Source: Planctomycetes bacterium RBG_13_46_10 (GTDB lineage Bacteria; Planctomycetota; Phycisphaerae; Sedimentisphaerales; Anaerobacaceae). Taken from it: DNA of 5,299 nucleotides. The stretch covers positions 24,171 through 29,469 of the forward strand of contig MHYD01000053.1 in assembly GCA_001824645.1 (NCBI GenBank). Reading direction: 5' to 3'. Numbering within the stretch: the first letter of the stretch is position 1; every line of letters begins with the position of its first letter. The position numbers were made by a program, and so were the translations under genes. Of the stretch, positions 1 to 5,299 are shown piece by piece. Under the pieces are notes generated by a model. It was not told the origin of the DNA and did no database searches. It saw only the letters and a program-made list of their open reading frames with translations.

Positions 1-420
1 TTTCAATATCTCAATTAAGACTTCTGTGACGGTCATGTACTTGCCGATTATTTGCCTGGCACCGGTGGGGCAGACAGCTACACAAGCCCCGCACAGGGTG
101 CACTTCGTCACTCGTCTCCCGTCTCTCATGATGGCGGCACCCGTAGGACAAACCTCCCGGCATTGCCCGCAATTTATACAACGGCCCTCGAAGACGATAA
201 GCTGCGGCTGGCAGGAAATGCTTTCCGGATTATGGCACCATTGACATTGCAGCGGACAACCCTTGAAGAACACCGTTGTGCGAATACCCGGACCGTCATG
301 TATAGCATACTTCTCAATGTCAAATATTAGTACTTTTAATTCTGAGTCAATCTGCCTGTTTCGGGGAATAGCTGATTTTGATTTTGATTCTGAATCAGGG
401 ATATTTAATATATCTGCCAC
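1..420 (-). CDS. Glycyl-radical-enzyme activating protein (radical SAM), N-terminal part, cut by window edge
   Basis: Activases of this family use S-adenosylmethionine and a [4Fe-4S] cluster to place a glycyl radical on a partner enzyme (pyruvate formate-lyase, diol dehydratase, choline lyase and relatives) in the anaerobic cytoplasm. 140 residues are visible. The family N-terminal block KYAIHDGPGIRTTVF lies at about 37-51, followed by the radical SAM motif CPLQCQWC (Cys55, Cys59, Cys62) and HNPES. Two ferredoxin-type motifs follow: Cys81/84/87/91 (CINCGQCREVCPTGA) and Cys107/110/113/117 (CTLCGACVAVCPTGA). This two-cluster insert separates it from the short pyruvate formate-lyase activase and matches the larger activases of about 300 residues. 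The SAM-binding GGEP region would lie past the left edge. The start is GTG at 418-420: an in-frame TAA lies five codons upstream, and there is no in-frame ATG, GTG or TTG between it and the conserved block. An AGGT with a 5-nt gap is a modest ribosome binding site. This leaves an unusual polar extension of about 28 residues (DSESKSKS then DSELK). The substrate class of the partner cannot be told from this part. Confidence 0.95.
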   Translation of the reverse strand, partial: MADILNIPDSESKSKSAIPRNRQIDSELKVLIFDIEKYAIHDGPGIRTTVFFKGCPLQCQWCHNPESISCQPQLIVFEGRCINCGQCREVCPTGAAIMRDGRRVTKCTLCGACVAVCPTGARQIIGKYMTVTEVLIEILK

Positions 421-425
421 GATTG

Positions 426-515
426 ACCTAAATTAATAAACACCTATAGACCTACCTACTACCGGCCACATTTCCATTTACTACTAATTCAGATTTGTTG
501 TTCAATCTTTACCTA
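426..515 (-). repeat. Cluster of five TAGGT pentamers in the activase leader
   Basis: On the reverse strand TAGGT occurs at 426-430, 442-446, 450-454, 454-458 (overlapping the previous one by one base) and 511-515. The copy nearest the gene supplies the AGGT that acts as the only visible ribosome binding site for the GTG start at 420. Spacing is irregular. It may be simple low-complexity sequence or a cluster of sites for a regulator; the sequence alone does not decide. Confidence 0.35.
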
Positions 516-588
516 TTTAGAGACAACCACTGACGATGCCCCGATAAATCTGGATTAGGTAACTTCATTCCTTAACAGGATTTACTAT

Positions 589-636
589 ACACCAAGATAG
601 CAAATCCGTCTGATAATAGCAACTATCTTAGGGTGT
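589..636. repeat. Bulged 12-bp inverted repeat upstream of the activase gene
   Basis: The left arm ACACC+AAGATAG (589-600) is complementary to the right arm CTATCTT (623-629) plus GGTGT (632-636), with a two-base bulge (630-631) and a 22-base spacer. The spacer and left arm also contain a direct repeat of ATAGCAA at 597-603 and 616-622. It could be an operator or a leader RNA stem. It sits 169 bp upstream of the activase start codon and overlaps the promoter candidate. Confidence 0.45.
594..622 (-). promoter_or_regulatory. Possible sigma-70-type promoter for the activase gene
   Basis: On the reverse strand TTGCTA (622-617) and TATCTT (599-594) are separated by 17 bases; each matches the consensus at four of six positions. 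A better -10-like word, TATAGT (589-584), lies just downstream but has no -35 at proper spacing. Transcription from here would give a leader of roughly 165 nt. This is a pattern match only; in an A+T-rich gap such matches arise by chance. Confidence 0.25.
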
Positions 637-664
637 CGTTTTACAGATTTCGTATCAGATTTCC

Positions 665-704
665 AAAAAACGAGAAAGAAGCGCTACATTAGCTATTTGT
701 CTCG
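665..704 (-). terminator. Weak rho-independent terminator candidate after the YihY gene
   Basis: On the reverse strand, three bases past the YihY stop codon, CGAGA (704-700) can pair with TCTCG (675-671), which is followed directly by six T residues (670-665). An inner stem GCTA/TAGC (693-690 with 686-683) closes a three-base loop. The stem is short and interrupted, so termination may be inefficient. The position and the T-run are right for the end of the frr-side transcription unit. Confidence 0.4.
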
Positions 705-706
705 GC

Positions 707-2008
707 TTAAAGAATTTGTTTTAAGTTGTATTGAGCCAGTGAGTCTTTCTGGGATTGGGCGATTTGTTTAAGAGAGTCCGGCTGGATGGCGGTTGACTGC
801 GCAAAACCCACATCAGCGACGGCCTCTGCGATATCTGATAATTTAATATTGGCCGGGTCCTTCACAGGAATAAAACCAGCAGCAGGCTCTGTGGTCTTGG
901 CAATAAGATTGCTCCTGACAAGATGGTCGAGGATTTTGGAGCCAAACTCGGCAGGAATGTCCAGCCTGCTGCAAATAACCTCTGCGGAAATCGGCGCTCG
1001 ATTTTTTTCAAAGGCATCTGCAATCTCTCTTACGATGTTCATAACGGTAAAATCATTGGCGATAAAATACTGCTCTCTCTTGCCGGTGGCACTGATCTCT
1101 GCGGCATCAAGCGTCTTTAAATTTTGCGTAGTAAATGTCAACTGCAGGCCAAACAGCACAATCAGCCAGGTGATATAAATCCACACAACACCCAGCGGGA
1201 TAAGGCCGAGCACACCATATATTTTGTTATATGGAATGTAGCCGGTGACATATTGACGAAAACCCCATTTTGCAAACGTCCAAACCAAAGCAGCTACAAT
1301 CGCCCCCCAGATAGCCGCCTTTGCCTGTACTTTGGTATTTGGCAGGACAAAATAAAGCAGGAAAAACACTATCGTTGCCACCAAATATGACAGAACCGCA
1401 GGTCCAATGTGTGAAAGGACCGTTCGCTCAATCTGTGCTAGACCTGTGTAACTGCTCGTGGCATAAATACCTACGCCTATCAAAAGCGGCCCAAGCGTCA
1501 GAATCGCCCAGTAGTTAATCACACGGTGCAAAAAGCTTCTGCCTCGTGCCACATACCAAATATTGTTGAATGCCCGTTCGATTGTCGAAAGCAGGGCCAA
1601 CGCAGCCCAGATAACAAAAACTACGCTGACTAAAGTTATCGAGCCTTTATCCACACCGACAAAGAAATCATTTACTATCCGATCCAGATGGTCGGTGAGC
1701 ATCACTTTCTCTTCTGTCTGGCTCGGATATACAATCGTAGTCAGGTGAAGATTTTTGTAAACTAAGTTCTTGAGCTTTTCTCTTTCGACTTGATAAGCGG
1801 GGAATAATTGAAAAACGAACAGCATTACAATCGCCAAAGGGACAAGCCCGAAAACTGTATGATATGAAAGTGCTGCTGCCTGCTGGTCGGAGCGGTTCTT
1901 TTTTAACAGCTTCGCACAATGCGACCATAATTTGATCTGAAAGACCACAAATCGGCCGGCTTTTCCAAGCTGTGCAGTAGGCGTAGATAAAAGCTCTTTA
2001 ATAAACAT
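707..2008 (-). CDS. YihY/virulence factor BrkB family inner-membrane protein with C-terminal winged helix
   Basis: This is a 433-residue polytopic membrane protein of the YihY/BrkB family (formerly misnamed RNase BN). The family role is unsettled; E. coli YhjD, a member, is genetically tied to lipid IVA export. Six hydrophobic segments lie at about 50-69, 121-142, 166-184, 201-222, 229-250 and 263-291. Family landmarks include DQQAAALSYHTVFGLVPLA (41-59), STIERAFNNIW (141-151), LPNTKV (222-227) and YNKIYGVLGLIPLGVVWIY (260-278). The usual GAE-type end of the last helix reads GLQ (287-289). Residues about 318-400 resemble a winged helix of Rrf2 type (ISAEVICSRLDIPAEFGSKILDHLVRSNLI), without the Rrf2 cysteine cluster, making the protein longer than E. 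coli YihY (about 290). The start is ATG at 2006-2008, preceded by GAAAGG at 2016-2021 with a 7-nt gap; a TTG five codons upstream lies within that binding site and is rejected. It follows the AsmA-like gene by 84 bp and is probably co-transcribed with it. Confidence 0.93.
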   Translation of the reverse strand: MFIKELLSTPTAQLGKAGRFVVFQIKLWSHCAKLLKKNRSDQQAAALSYHTVFGLVPLAIVMLFVFQLFPAYQVEREKLKNLVYKNLHLTTIVYPSQTEEKVMLTDHLDRIVNDFFVGVDKGSITLVSVVFVIWAALALLSTIERAFNNIWYVARGRSFLHRVINYWAILTLGPLLIGVGIYATSSYTGLAQIERTVLSHIGPAVLSYLVATIVFFLLYFVLPNTKVQAKAAIWGAIVAALVWTFAKWGFRQYVTGYIPYNKIYGVLGLIPLGVVWIYITWLIVLFGLQLTFTTQNLKTLDAAEISATGKREQYFIANDFTVMNIVREIADAFEKNRAPISAEVICSRLDIPAEFGSKILDHLVRSNLIAKTTEPAAGFIPVKDPANIKLSDIAEAVADVGFAQSTAIQPDSLKQIAQSQKDSLAQYNLKQIL

Positions 2009-2015
2009 GCTGCTG

Positions 2016-2037
2016 CCTTTCAATTTTTATATTGAAA
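2016..2037 (-). promoter_or_regulatory. AU-rich hairpin overlapping the YihY ribosome binding site
   Basis: On the reverse strand TTTCAAT (2037-2031) and ATTGAAA (2024-2018) form a perfect 7-bp stem with a six-base loop. The second arm contains GAAA, the first four bases of the GAAAGG ribosome binding site (2021-2016) that sets the ATG at 2008. Folding would partly hide the site, so the hairpin could tune translation in a temperature-sensitive way. The stem has one G-C pair only, so it would be weak. Confidence 0.4.
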
Positions 2038-2079
2038 CCCCCCAATAAACTTGTCCTCGCGCAGGCGGGGATTGGGGGG
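2038..2079. repeat. GC-rich nested palindrome between the AsmA-like and YihY genes
   Basis: CCCCCCAAT (2038-2046) and ATTGGGGGG (2071-2079) are perfect 9-bp inverted arms. Between them TCCTCG (2054-2059) can pair with CGGGGA (2066-2071) with one T-G wobble around the loop CGCAGG. The element is far richer in G+C than its surroundings and ends just before the YihY binding-site hairpin. On the mRNA strand the outer stem is followed by only three U residues, so it is a poor terminator. It looks more like a REP-type dispersed palindrome or a processing/stability stem that separates expression of the two genes. One copy only is visible here. Confidence 0.6.
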
Positions 2080-2092
2080 CTAAATAAAATCG

Positions 2093-5000
2093 TCATCGAA
2101 AGATTCCTTCCAGACCTTTTCGAATCTGCTCCTCCAATTGCTGTTGTATCTGCTGCTCAAGCAGCTTCGCTGTGTCCAGCTTCGGCTTAGTGATGGTTCC
2201 CTTCAGAGGCAGAGTTATTCTATTGCCTTCGGTCTGGCTTCCCACTCGGACCGTTCTGCCGCTGGCGGTATAAGGCAAAGTCACCATCATATCCAGGCTC
2301 TGATCCAGGCCGATAACACCCTTAAAATTAATTGGATTGTTTCCAACGTCAACCTGCATATCGTCATATCGAAGAAAACCATTCTGCAGAGCAAAATTCG
2401 TCGGATGAATGGTGATTACCTCCCCTTGAGCTCCTCCACCGACAACCGAGAGAATCTGACCCAGTAAATCAGAGGCCTGTAACTGTAATTTGCTTACGGA
2501 GATAGTACCTATAACTTCAATGTCTTTTTGTGCATTTGCAGCCAGTGGTATGGAGAGCTTCTGGCAGTTAAAATTTGCCAGGCCGCTGACATTCACGGCA
2601 TTGGCAAAAATGGGATTAACATACATCAGAAGCTTTTCCGCAGTTTCTTTGTTGATTTGAATGTTCTTTGCTACATCAATTGGGCCCGGCGTTTTCAATA
2701 TAGTCGGCTTCTGCTTAAAATCAGCTCTGCCGGCAAAGCTTACCTGACCATTATTAACAGATGAAGAGAAAGGCGCGATATCCAATAGGCCGTTACGAAT
2801 TTGAATGTCCACTTCAGTTGGACTGAAATTCAATCCTAAATAATTAGCTTTTTCAAAACCGATTTTGGCCTTTGAGCTTAAATTAGCCATTAGCTGGTCC
2901 GTATGTCCAACCGGATATTCGCTGGAAAAACTTATGGTGTCCTTTCTTTGGCCGGCCATCTCCAGGCCCTGCGGCAGAAAAGCCGAGACAAAAGAGCTTA
3001 CACCCGACCAGTCGTATTCGAGATTTGCCTGCCCCTGCAGTGTTGTTTTGCCTTCTTTGTCAGTTTTATTAAACTGCCCCTTTTTTATCTTTATTTGAGG
3101 ACTTAACAACTCAAGATTCTTGACGTTAATTGCTTTTTGTCCGGGATTAACCTCGGCATCCAACATAAGCTGAACCTCGGTCTGCTGGAAAGGTTCTTTG
3201 TTGGGTGAGGCGAGTTTAAAATTCGCAATCTTCGTTGAATCGGTGAAGATTCGATAGGTATCCTTCTCAGAAGTAACGGAAAGTACCGATTCGGCAACGC
3301 CTGCTAATTGCATATCCTTTGGGAATGATGCAAACAAAACCAAAAACGGCTGAAGTTTTTCAAGGTTAATCTTCTGCGCCGAGCAGAGCAGCTTCACAGG
3401 CTTTGCAGCCTCTTTACCTAACGGCACTACTGCATCTTTTAAGTTTACCTGGCCGAGGCTCGTGTTTGCATTTAGAGAGCCGATAGCAAGGTCATTACTT
3501 TTCTTGTCGTAATTAATGTTAAAAGATATATCTGCCGCTGGCTCAGAAGCGGTGATACCCTCTTTGGAGCTTAAACGAAGCTCTTTAACCGTCGAAGAAC
3601 CGACAGCGGCTATTTTATCATCCTTGACAGAGACCTGCCCTTTGCCTGAAAGCTGACCGGCCATCTGGTATGGGCCGATGTTCACGAACTGTCCTAATTC
3701 CGCCTGAAGCTTTGCCAAATCGACCTGGCCGTCATAATTAATTTGCTCGAGGCTGCCGCCGGCATTTATTTTCGCAAATGCAGCGGTGACATTGGCCTTA
3801 TCGAAATTTATCCGGTCTTTCCGGCCTGTTATTTCGACTGCAACAGCAACAGGCTCGGAAATCGCCAGCTTTTTGCCATCAACCGTACCGGCCAAATCGG
3901 TCAAACTTGCCTGCCCGCTGATTGTTGCCTTGCCGGCCGCGGTGAATGTGCTTACGCTGCCGGAGAGCCTTCCGGAATTAACTAACATTCCTTCTTTAAG
4001 GCCGATTGTTTTAGGCATCTGTGACAGAATTGCAGCGACGTCACAATTGAAATTACCTTTCAAATTATAATTGGAATCAGGTTGCAGAATATCGTTTAAA
4101 GATTTGAATGTAGTAGGGACCGTACCAGCTGCCTCGGCTTGCGCCCAATCACTTCGGAACCGCAACTGGTCTATATTTATGGCCTGCCCCTTTTGGCTCA
4201 TCTTTACTTCGGCATCCAGGTTGTTAGTGTGCAGCTTGTCACCTTTCAGCGCAGAGCCAGTCACATCAAGATTTGTCGCCTTTACATTTGCCGTCAGGTT
4301 TTCAAGGCGACCATCTATAACTGCACTTGTTATATTAGCAGAAACAACACCCTGAGCCTGAAGGTCAACCTTAGCCAGCTCCAGAATCGGCGCCAGTGTC
4401 GCAAGATTCAGCCCATCAATTTCGACACTAAAATCACCGGATGTTCCTTTGAGTGACCAGCCGGTCTTTGAGCCTGGTGTGACTTGTGCTGAAGCATTTA
4501 TCTTCGAGTTTGTATCTGCTATAATCATATCAGCTTCTAAAAGCGACTGCTGTCCCGGCGGACGAATATTGAAAGAAGAATTTATCTGTGAAACTTCCAC
4601 GGTTCTGTCTTTTGAATCCGTCACCTTCAAATTACCATCGTTTACAACTACATTAATGATAAGCGTTGCCGGTACAATTTCCATCGGGATAGATTGTTGT
4701 TCGCCGGGGCTTTCAGGTTCGGCTACCGGTTTATTCTTGAGATTCAAGTTTATCTCAGGCTGGTCAATCGTGGTTTTGCCAAATGACAAATTACCCAATA
4801 TAAGCGAGCCATAATTCGGCTTTGTGACAATTTGCGCTACCTGTACCTGCGCCCAGCCAGCATCATCGTTAAAGCTAAGGTCTGTAATCCTGATGCCTTT
4901 TGTCCAGCCCATTGAAAGGTCGGCAAAATCAGTCCGGCCGCCGACAGATTTATTGACTTTGGATAATATTACTCGGCGACCTGTTTCGGATGACACAACA

Positions 5001-5119
5001 ACAGGAATAAGCAAAAACACCAAAACAATCAGAACAATGATGACTGCCAGGCCCCATTTGAGCAATCTGACGGCGGTTTTCTTTTGCGGTTTAGATTTTT
5101 TATTTTGTTCATCTCGCAT
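2093..5119 (-). CDS. AsmA/TamB-like inner-membrane-anchored periplasmic protein
   Basis: This 1008-residue protein belongs to the AsmA-like superfamily, whose members (TamB, YhdP, YdbH in E. coli) are anchored in the inner membrane and span the periplasm as beta-rich grooves carrying phospholipid towards the outer membrane. A basic cytoplasmic start (KKSKPQKK, 7-14) precedes one hydrophobic anchor at about 23-43. Next comes the family N-terminal block at about 45-130 (TGRRVILSKVNKSVGGR, a GIRITDLSF strand, and a LSFGKTTIDQPEINLNL strand). The middle is repetitive alternating beta strand rich in Asn, Lys, Ala and Gly, with few cysteines. The AsmA-type C-terminal region, about 845-980, includes FALQNGFLRYDDMQVDV, NFKGVIGLDQSLDMMVTLP and ITLPLKGTITKPKLD. 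It ends in an amphipathic, Gln/Glu-rich tail (about 984-1008). The ATG at 5117-5119 has a GGGGGA site six bases upstream. It lies 71 bp after frr and 84 bp before the YihY gene. The superfamily is clear; the exact subfamily and cargo are not. Confidence 0.9.
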   Translation of the reverse strand: MRDEQNKKSKPQKKTAVRLLKWGLAVIIVLIVLVFLLIPVVVSSETGRRVILSKVNKSVGGRTDFADLSMGWTKGIRITDLSFNDDAGWAQVQVAQIVTKPNYGSLILGNLSFGKTTIDQPEINLNLKNKPVAEPESPGEQQSIPMEIVPATLIINVVVNDGNLKVTDSKDRTVEVSQINSSFNIRPPGQQSLLEADMIIADTNSKINASAQVTPGSKTGWSLKGTSGDFSVEIDGLNLATLAPILELAKVDLQAQGVVSANITSAVIDGRLENLTANVKATNLDVTGSALKGDKLHTNNLDAEVKMSQKGQAINIDQLRFRSDWAQAEAAGTVPTTFKSLNDILQPDSNYNLKGNFNCDVAAILSQMPKTIGLKEGMLVNSGRLSGSVSTFTAAGKATISGQASLTDLAGTVDGKKLAISEPVAVAVEITGRKDRINFDKANVTAAFAKINAGGSLEQINYDGQVDLAKLQAELGQFVNIGPYQMAGQLSGKGQVSVKDDKIAAVGSSTVKELRLSSKEGITASEPAADISFNINYDKKSNDLAIGSLNANTSLGQVNLKDAVVPLGKEAAKPVKLLCSAQKINLEKLQPFLVLFASFPKDMQLAGVAESVLSVTSEKDTYRIFTDSTKIANFKLASPNKEPFQQTEVQLMLDAEVNPGQKAINVKNLELLSPQIKIKKGQFNKTDKEGKTTLQGQANLEYDWSGVSSFVSAFLPQGLEMAGQRKDTISFSSEYPVGHTDQLMANLSSKAKIGFEKANYLGLNFSPTEVDIQIRNGLLDIAPFSSSVNNGQVSFAGRADFKQKPTILKTPGPIDVAKNIQINKETAEKLLMYVNPIFANAVNVSGLANFNCQKLSIPLAANAQKDIEVIGTISVSKLQLQASDLLGQILSVVGGGAQGEVITIHPTNFALQNGFLRYDDMQVDVGNNPINFKGVIGLDQSLDMMVTLPYTASGRTVRVGSQTEGNRITLPLKGTITKPKLDTAKLLEQQIQQQLEEQIRKGLEGIFR

Positions 5120-5125
5120 TTTTAG

Positions 5126-5131
5126 TCCCCC
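5126..5131 (-). promoter_or_regulatory. Ribosome binding site of the AsmA-like gene
   Basis: GGGGGA on the reverse strand sits six bases before the ATG at 5119. It supports this start and the short basic N-terminus that precedes the membrane anchor. Confidence 0.6.
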
Positions 5132-5151
5132 GAAAAAATATAGTTAATACC

Positions 5152-5168
5152 CACCCTTTTTCAGGGCG
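5152..5168 (-). terminator. Short hairpin after frr, possible weak terminator or attenuator
   Basis: On the reverse strand CGCCCT (5168-5163) pairs with AGGGTG (5157-5152), including one G-U pair, around a five-base GAAAA loop, 22 bases past the frr stop codon. The next T-run (5133-5138 as A on the forward strand) begins 13 bases later, too far for a standard intrinsic terminator. It may only partly reduce read-through from frr into the AsmA-like gene. Confidence 0.3.
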
Positions 5169-5190
5169 TTTAGCATTTGAATAAATGAAA

Positions 5191-5299
5191 TTAACTTAGC
5201 ATTATCTCATCTGATTTGTGCTTAATCATCTCATCGACCTTATCGCTATATTTCTTTGTCATATCATCGATGTGTTTTTTGCCGTTTTCCAGGTCGTCT
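5191..5299 (-). CDS. frr: Ribosome recycling factor, C-terminal 35 residues, cut by window edge
   Basis: Ribosome recycling factor, with EF-G, splits post-termination ribosomes in the cytoplasm. Only the last 35 codons are visible, ending at TAA 5191-5193; the reading frame begins at 5298 within the window. The peptide begins DDLENGKKHIDDMTKKYSDK and ends KHKSDEIMLS. This matches the family's final helix of the triple-helix bundle, where a (S)EDD- start, a Lys-rich amphipathic helix with regularly spaced Ile/Met/Val, and a closing KE.E(I/L)M are typical. The gene was recognised from this short tail only, so identity is strong but not certain. Its neighbour downstream is the AsmA-like gene on the same strand after 71 bp. 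Confidence 0.82.
   Translation of the reverse strand, partial: DDLENGKKHIDDMTKKYSDKVDEMIKHKSDEIMLS

Larger units (their letters stand above)
490..662. repeat. Scattered CAGATTT heptamers
   Basis: CAGATTT is found at 490-496, 644-650 and 656-662 on the forward strand, and inverted as AAATCTG at 546-552. The copies at 644 and 656 are a tandem pair with a 12-bp period, close to one helical turn, and lie just upstream of the promoter candidate when read on the reverse strand. That placement suits an activator site, but no known regulator motif is recognised. Confidence 0.35.
421..706. other. Non-coding gap between the YihY gene and the activase gene
   Basis: This 286-bp stretch has no convincing gene on either strand. 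It is more A+T-rich than the flanking genes. Read on the reverse strand it should contain the 3' end of the YihY transcript and the promoter and leader of the activase. It holds a weak terminator candidate (665-704), a bulged inverted repeat (589-636) with a possible promoter inside it, four copies of the heptamer CAGATTT/AAATCTG, and five copies of ACCTA (TAGGT on the transcribed strand) close to the activase start. Two tiny reverse-strand ORFs (19 and 14 codons) lack properly spaced ribosome binding sites and are not called. Confidence 0.7.

Noticed and set aside
26..330. Two overlapping forward-strand ORFs of 72 and 92 codons
   Set aside because: They lie antisense to the activase, whose reverse-strand translation has all the expected cysteine motifs; their products show no recognisable features.
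434..478. Reverse-strand 14-codon ORF just before the activase
   Set aside because: No ribosome binding site and no recognisable content; expected by chance.
509..568. Reverse-strand 19-codon ORF (MKLPNPDLSGHRQWLSLNR) as a leader peptide
   Set aside because: Its AAGGA directly touches the ATG, leaving no spacer, and nothing in the peptide suggests attenuation.
421..706. Riboswitch, tRNA or CRISPR in the gap
   Set aside because: No tRNA arms, no regularly spaced repeats with spacers, and no known riboswitch core was recognised; only short words and a bulged inverted repeat are present.
1668..1928. Reverse-strand 86-codon ORF in another frame inside the YihY gene
   Set aside because: It overlaps membrane-helix coding sequence with clear family matches, and its own product is unlike any known protein.
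2009..2023. TTG start five codons upstream of the YihY ATG
   Set aside because: The TTG is part of the GAAAGG ribosome binding site for the ATG at 2008 and has no well-placed binding site of its own.
2138..5147. Numerous forward-strand ORFs of 60-121 codons
   Set aside because: All are antisense shadows of the AsmA-like gene, lack consistent binding sites and have implausible compositions.

Overview
This window carries four reverse-strand protein genes, two of them cut by the window edges. In transcription order (high to low coordinates) they are: the 3' end of frr (ribosome recycling factor); a 1008-residue, single-anchor AsmA/TamB-like envelope protein; a YihY/BrkB-family inner-membrane protein with a cytoplasmic winged-helix tail; and, after a 286-bp non-coding gap, the N-terminal 140 residues of a glycyl-radical-enzyme activating radical SAM protein with two ferredoxin-type [4Fe-4S] motifs. 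No tRNA, rRNA, CRISPR array or transposase gene was seen.

Organism: moderate base composition, a very large AsmA-like protein that implies two membranes, and an oxygen-sensitive glycyl-radical system point to an anaerobic or facultative diderm bacterium. The style of the AsmA and YihY proteins reminds me of Planctomycetota (Phycisphaerae/Sedimentisphaerales type), but this is an impression; no marker in the window proves it.

Layout: 5191-5299 is the frr tail. 5120-5190 is a short spacer with a 6-bp hairpin and the ribosome binding site of the AsmA-like gene. 2093-5119 is the AsmA-like gene. 2009-2092 is a spacer holding a GC-rich nested palindrome and an AU-rich hairpin that overlaps the ribosome binding site of the next gene. 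707-2008 is the YihY/BrkB gene. 421-706 holds a weak terminator candidate, a possible promoter nested in a bulged 12-bp inverted repeat, and clusters of short repeated words. 1-420 is the start of the activase gene.

How they may work together: the AsmA-like and YihY genes are adjacent and probably co-transcribed. AsmA-like proteins are periplasmic lipid conduits, and a YihY-family member (E. coli YhjD) is genetically tied to lipid IVA export, so a shared role in envelope lipid traffic is the most attractive hypothesis here. The activase looks like a separate transcription unit whose glycyl radical enzyme partner, if linked, lies beyond the left edge. Most of the window is ordinary core-genome content; the interest lies in the pairing, the intergenic structures and the odd activase N-terminus.
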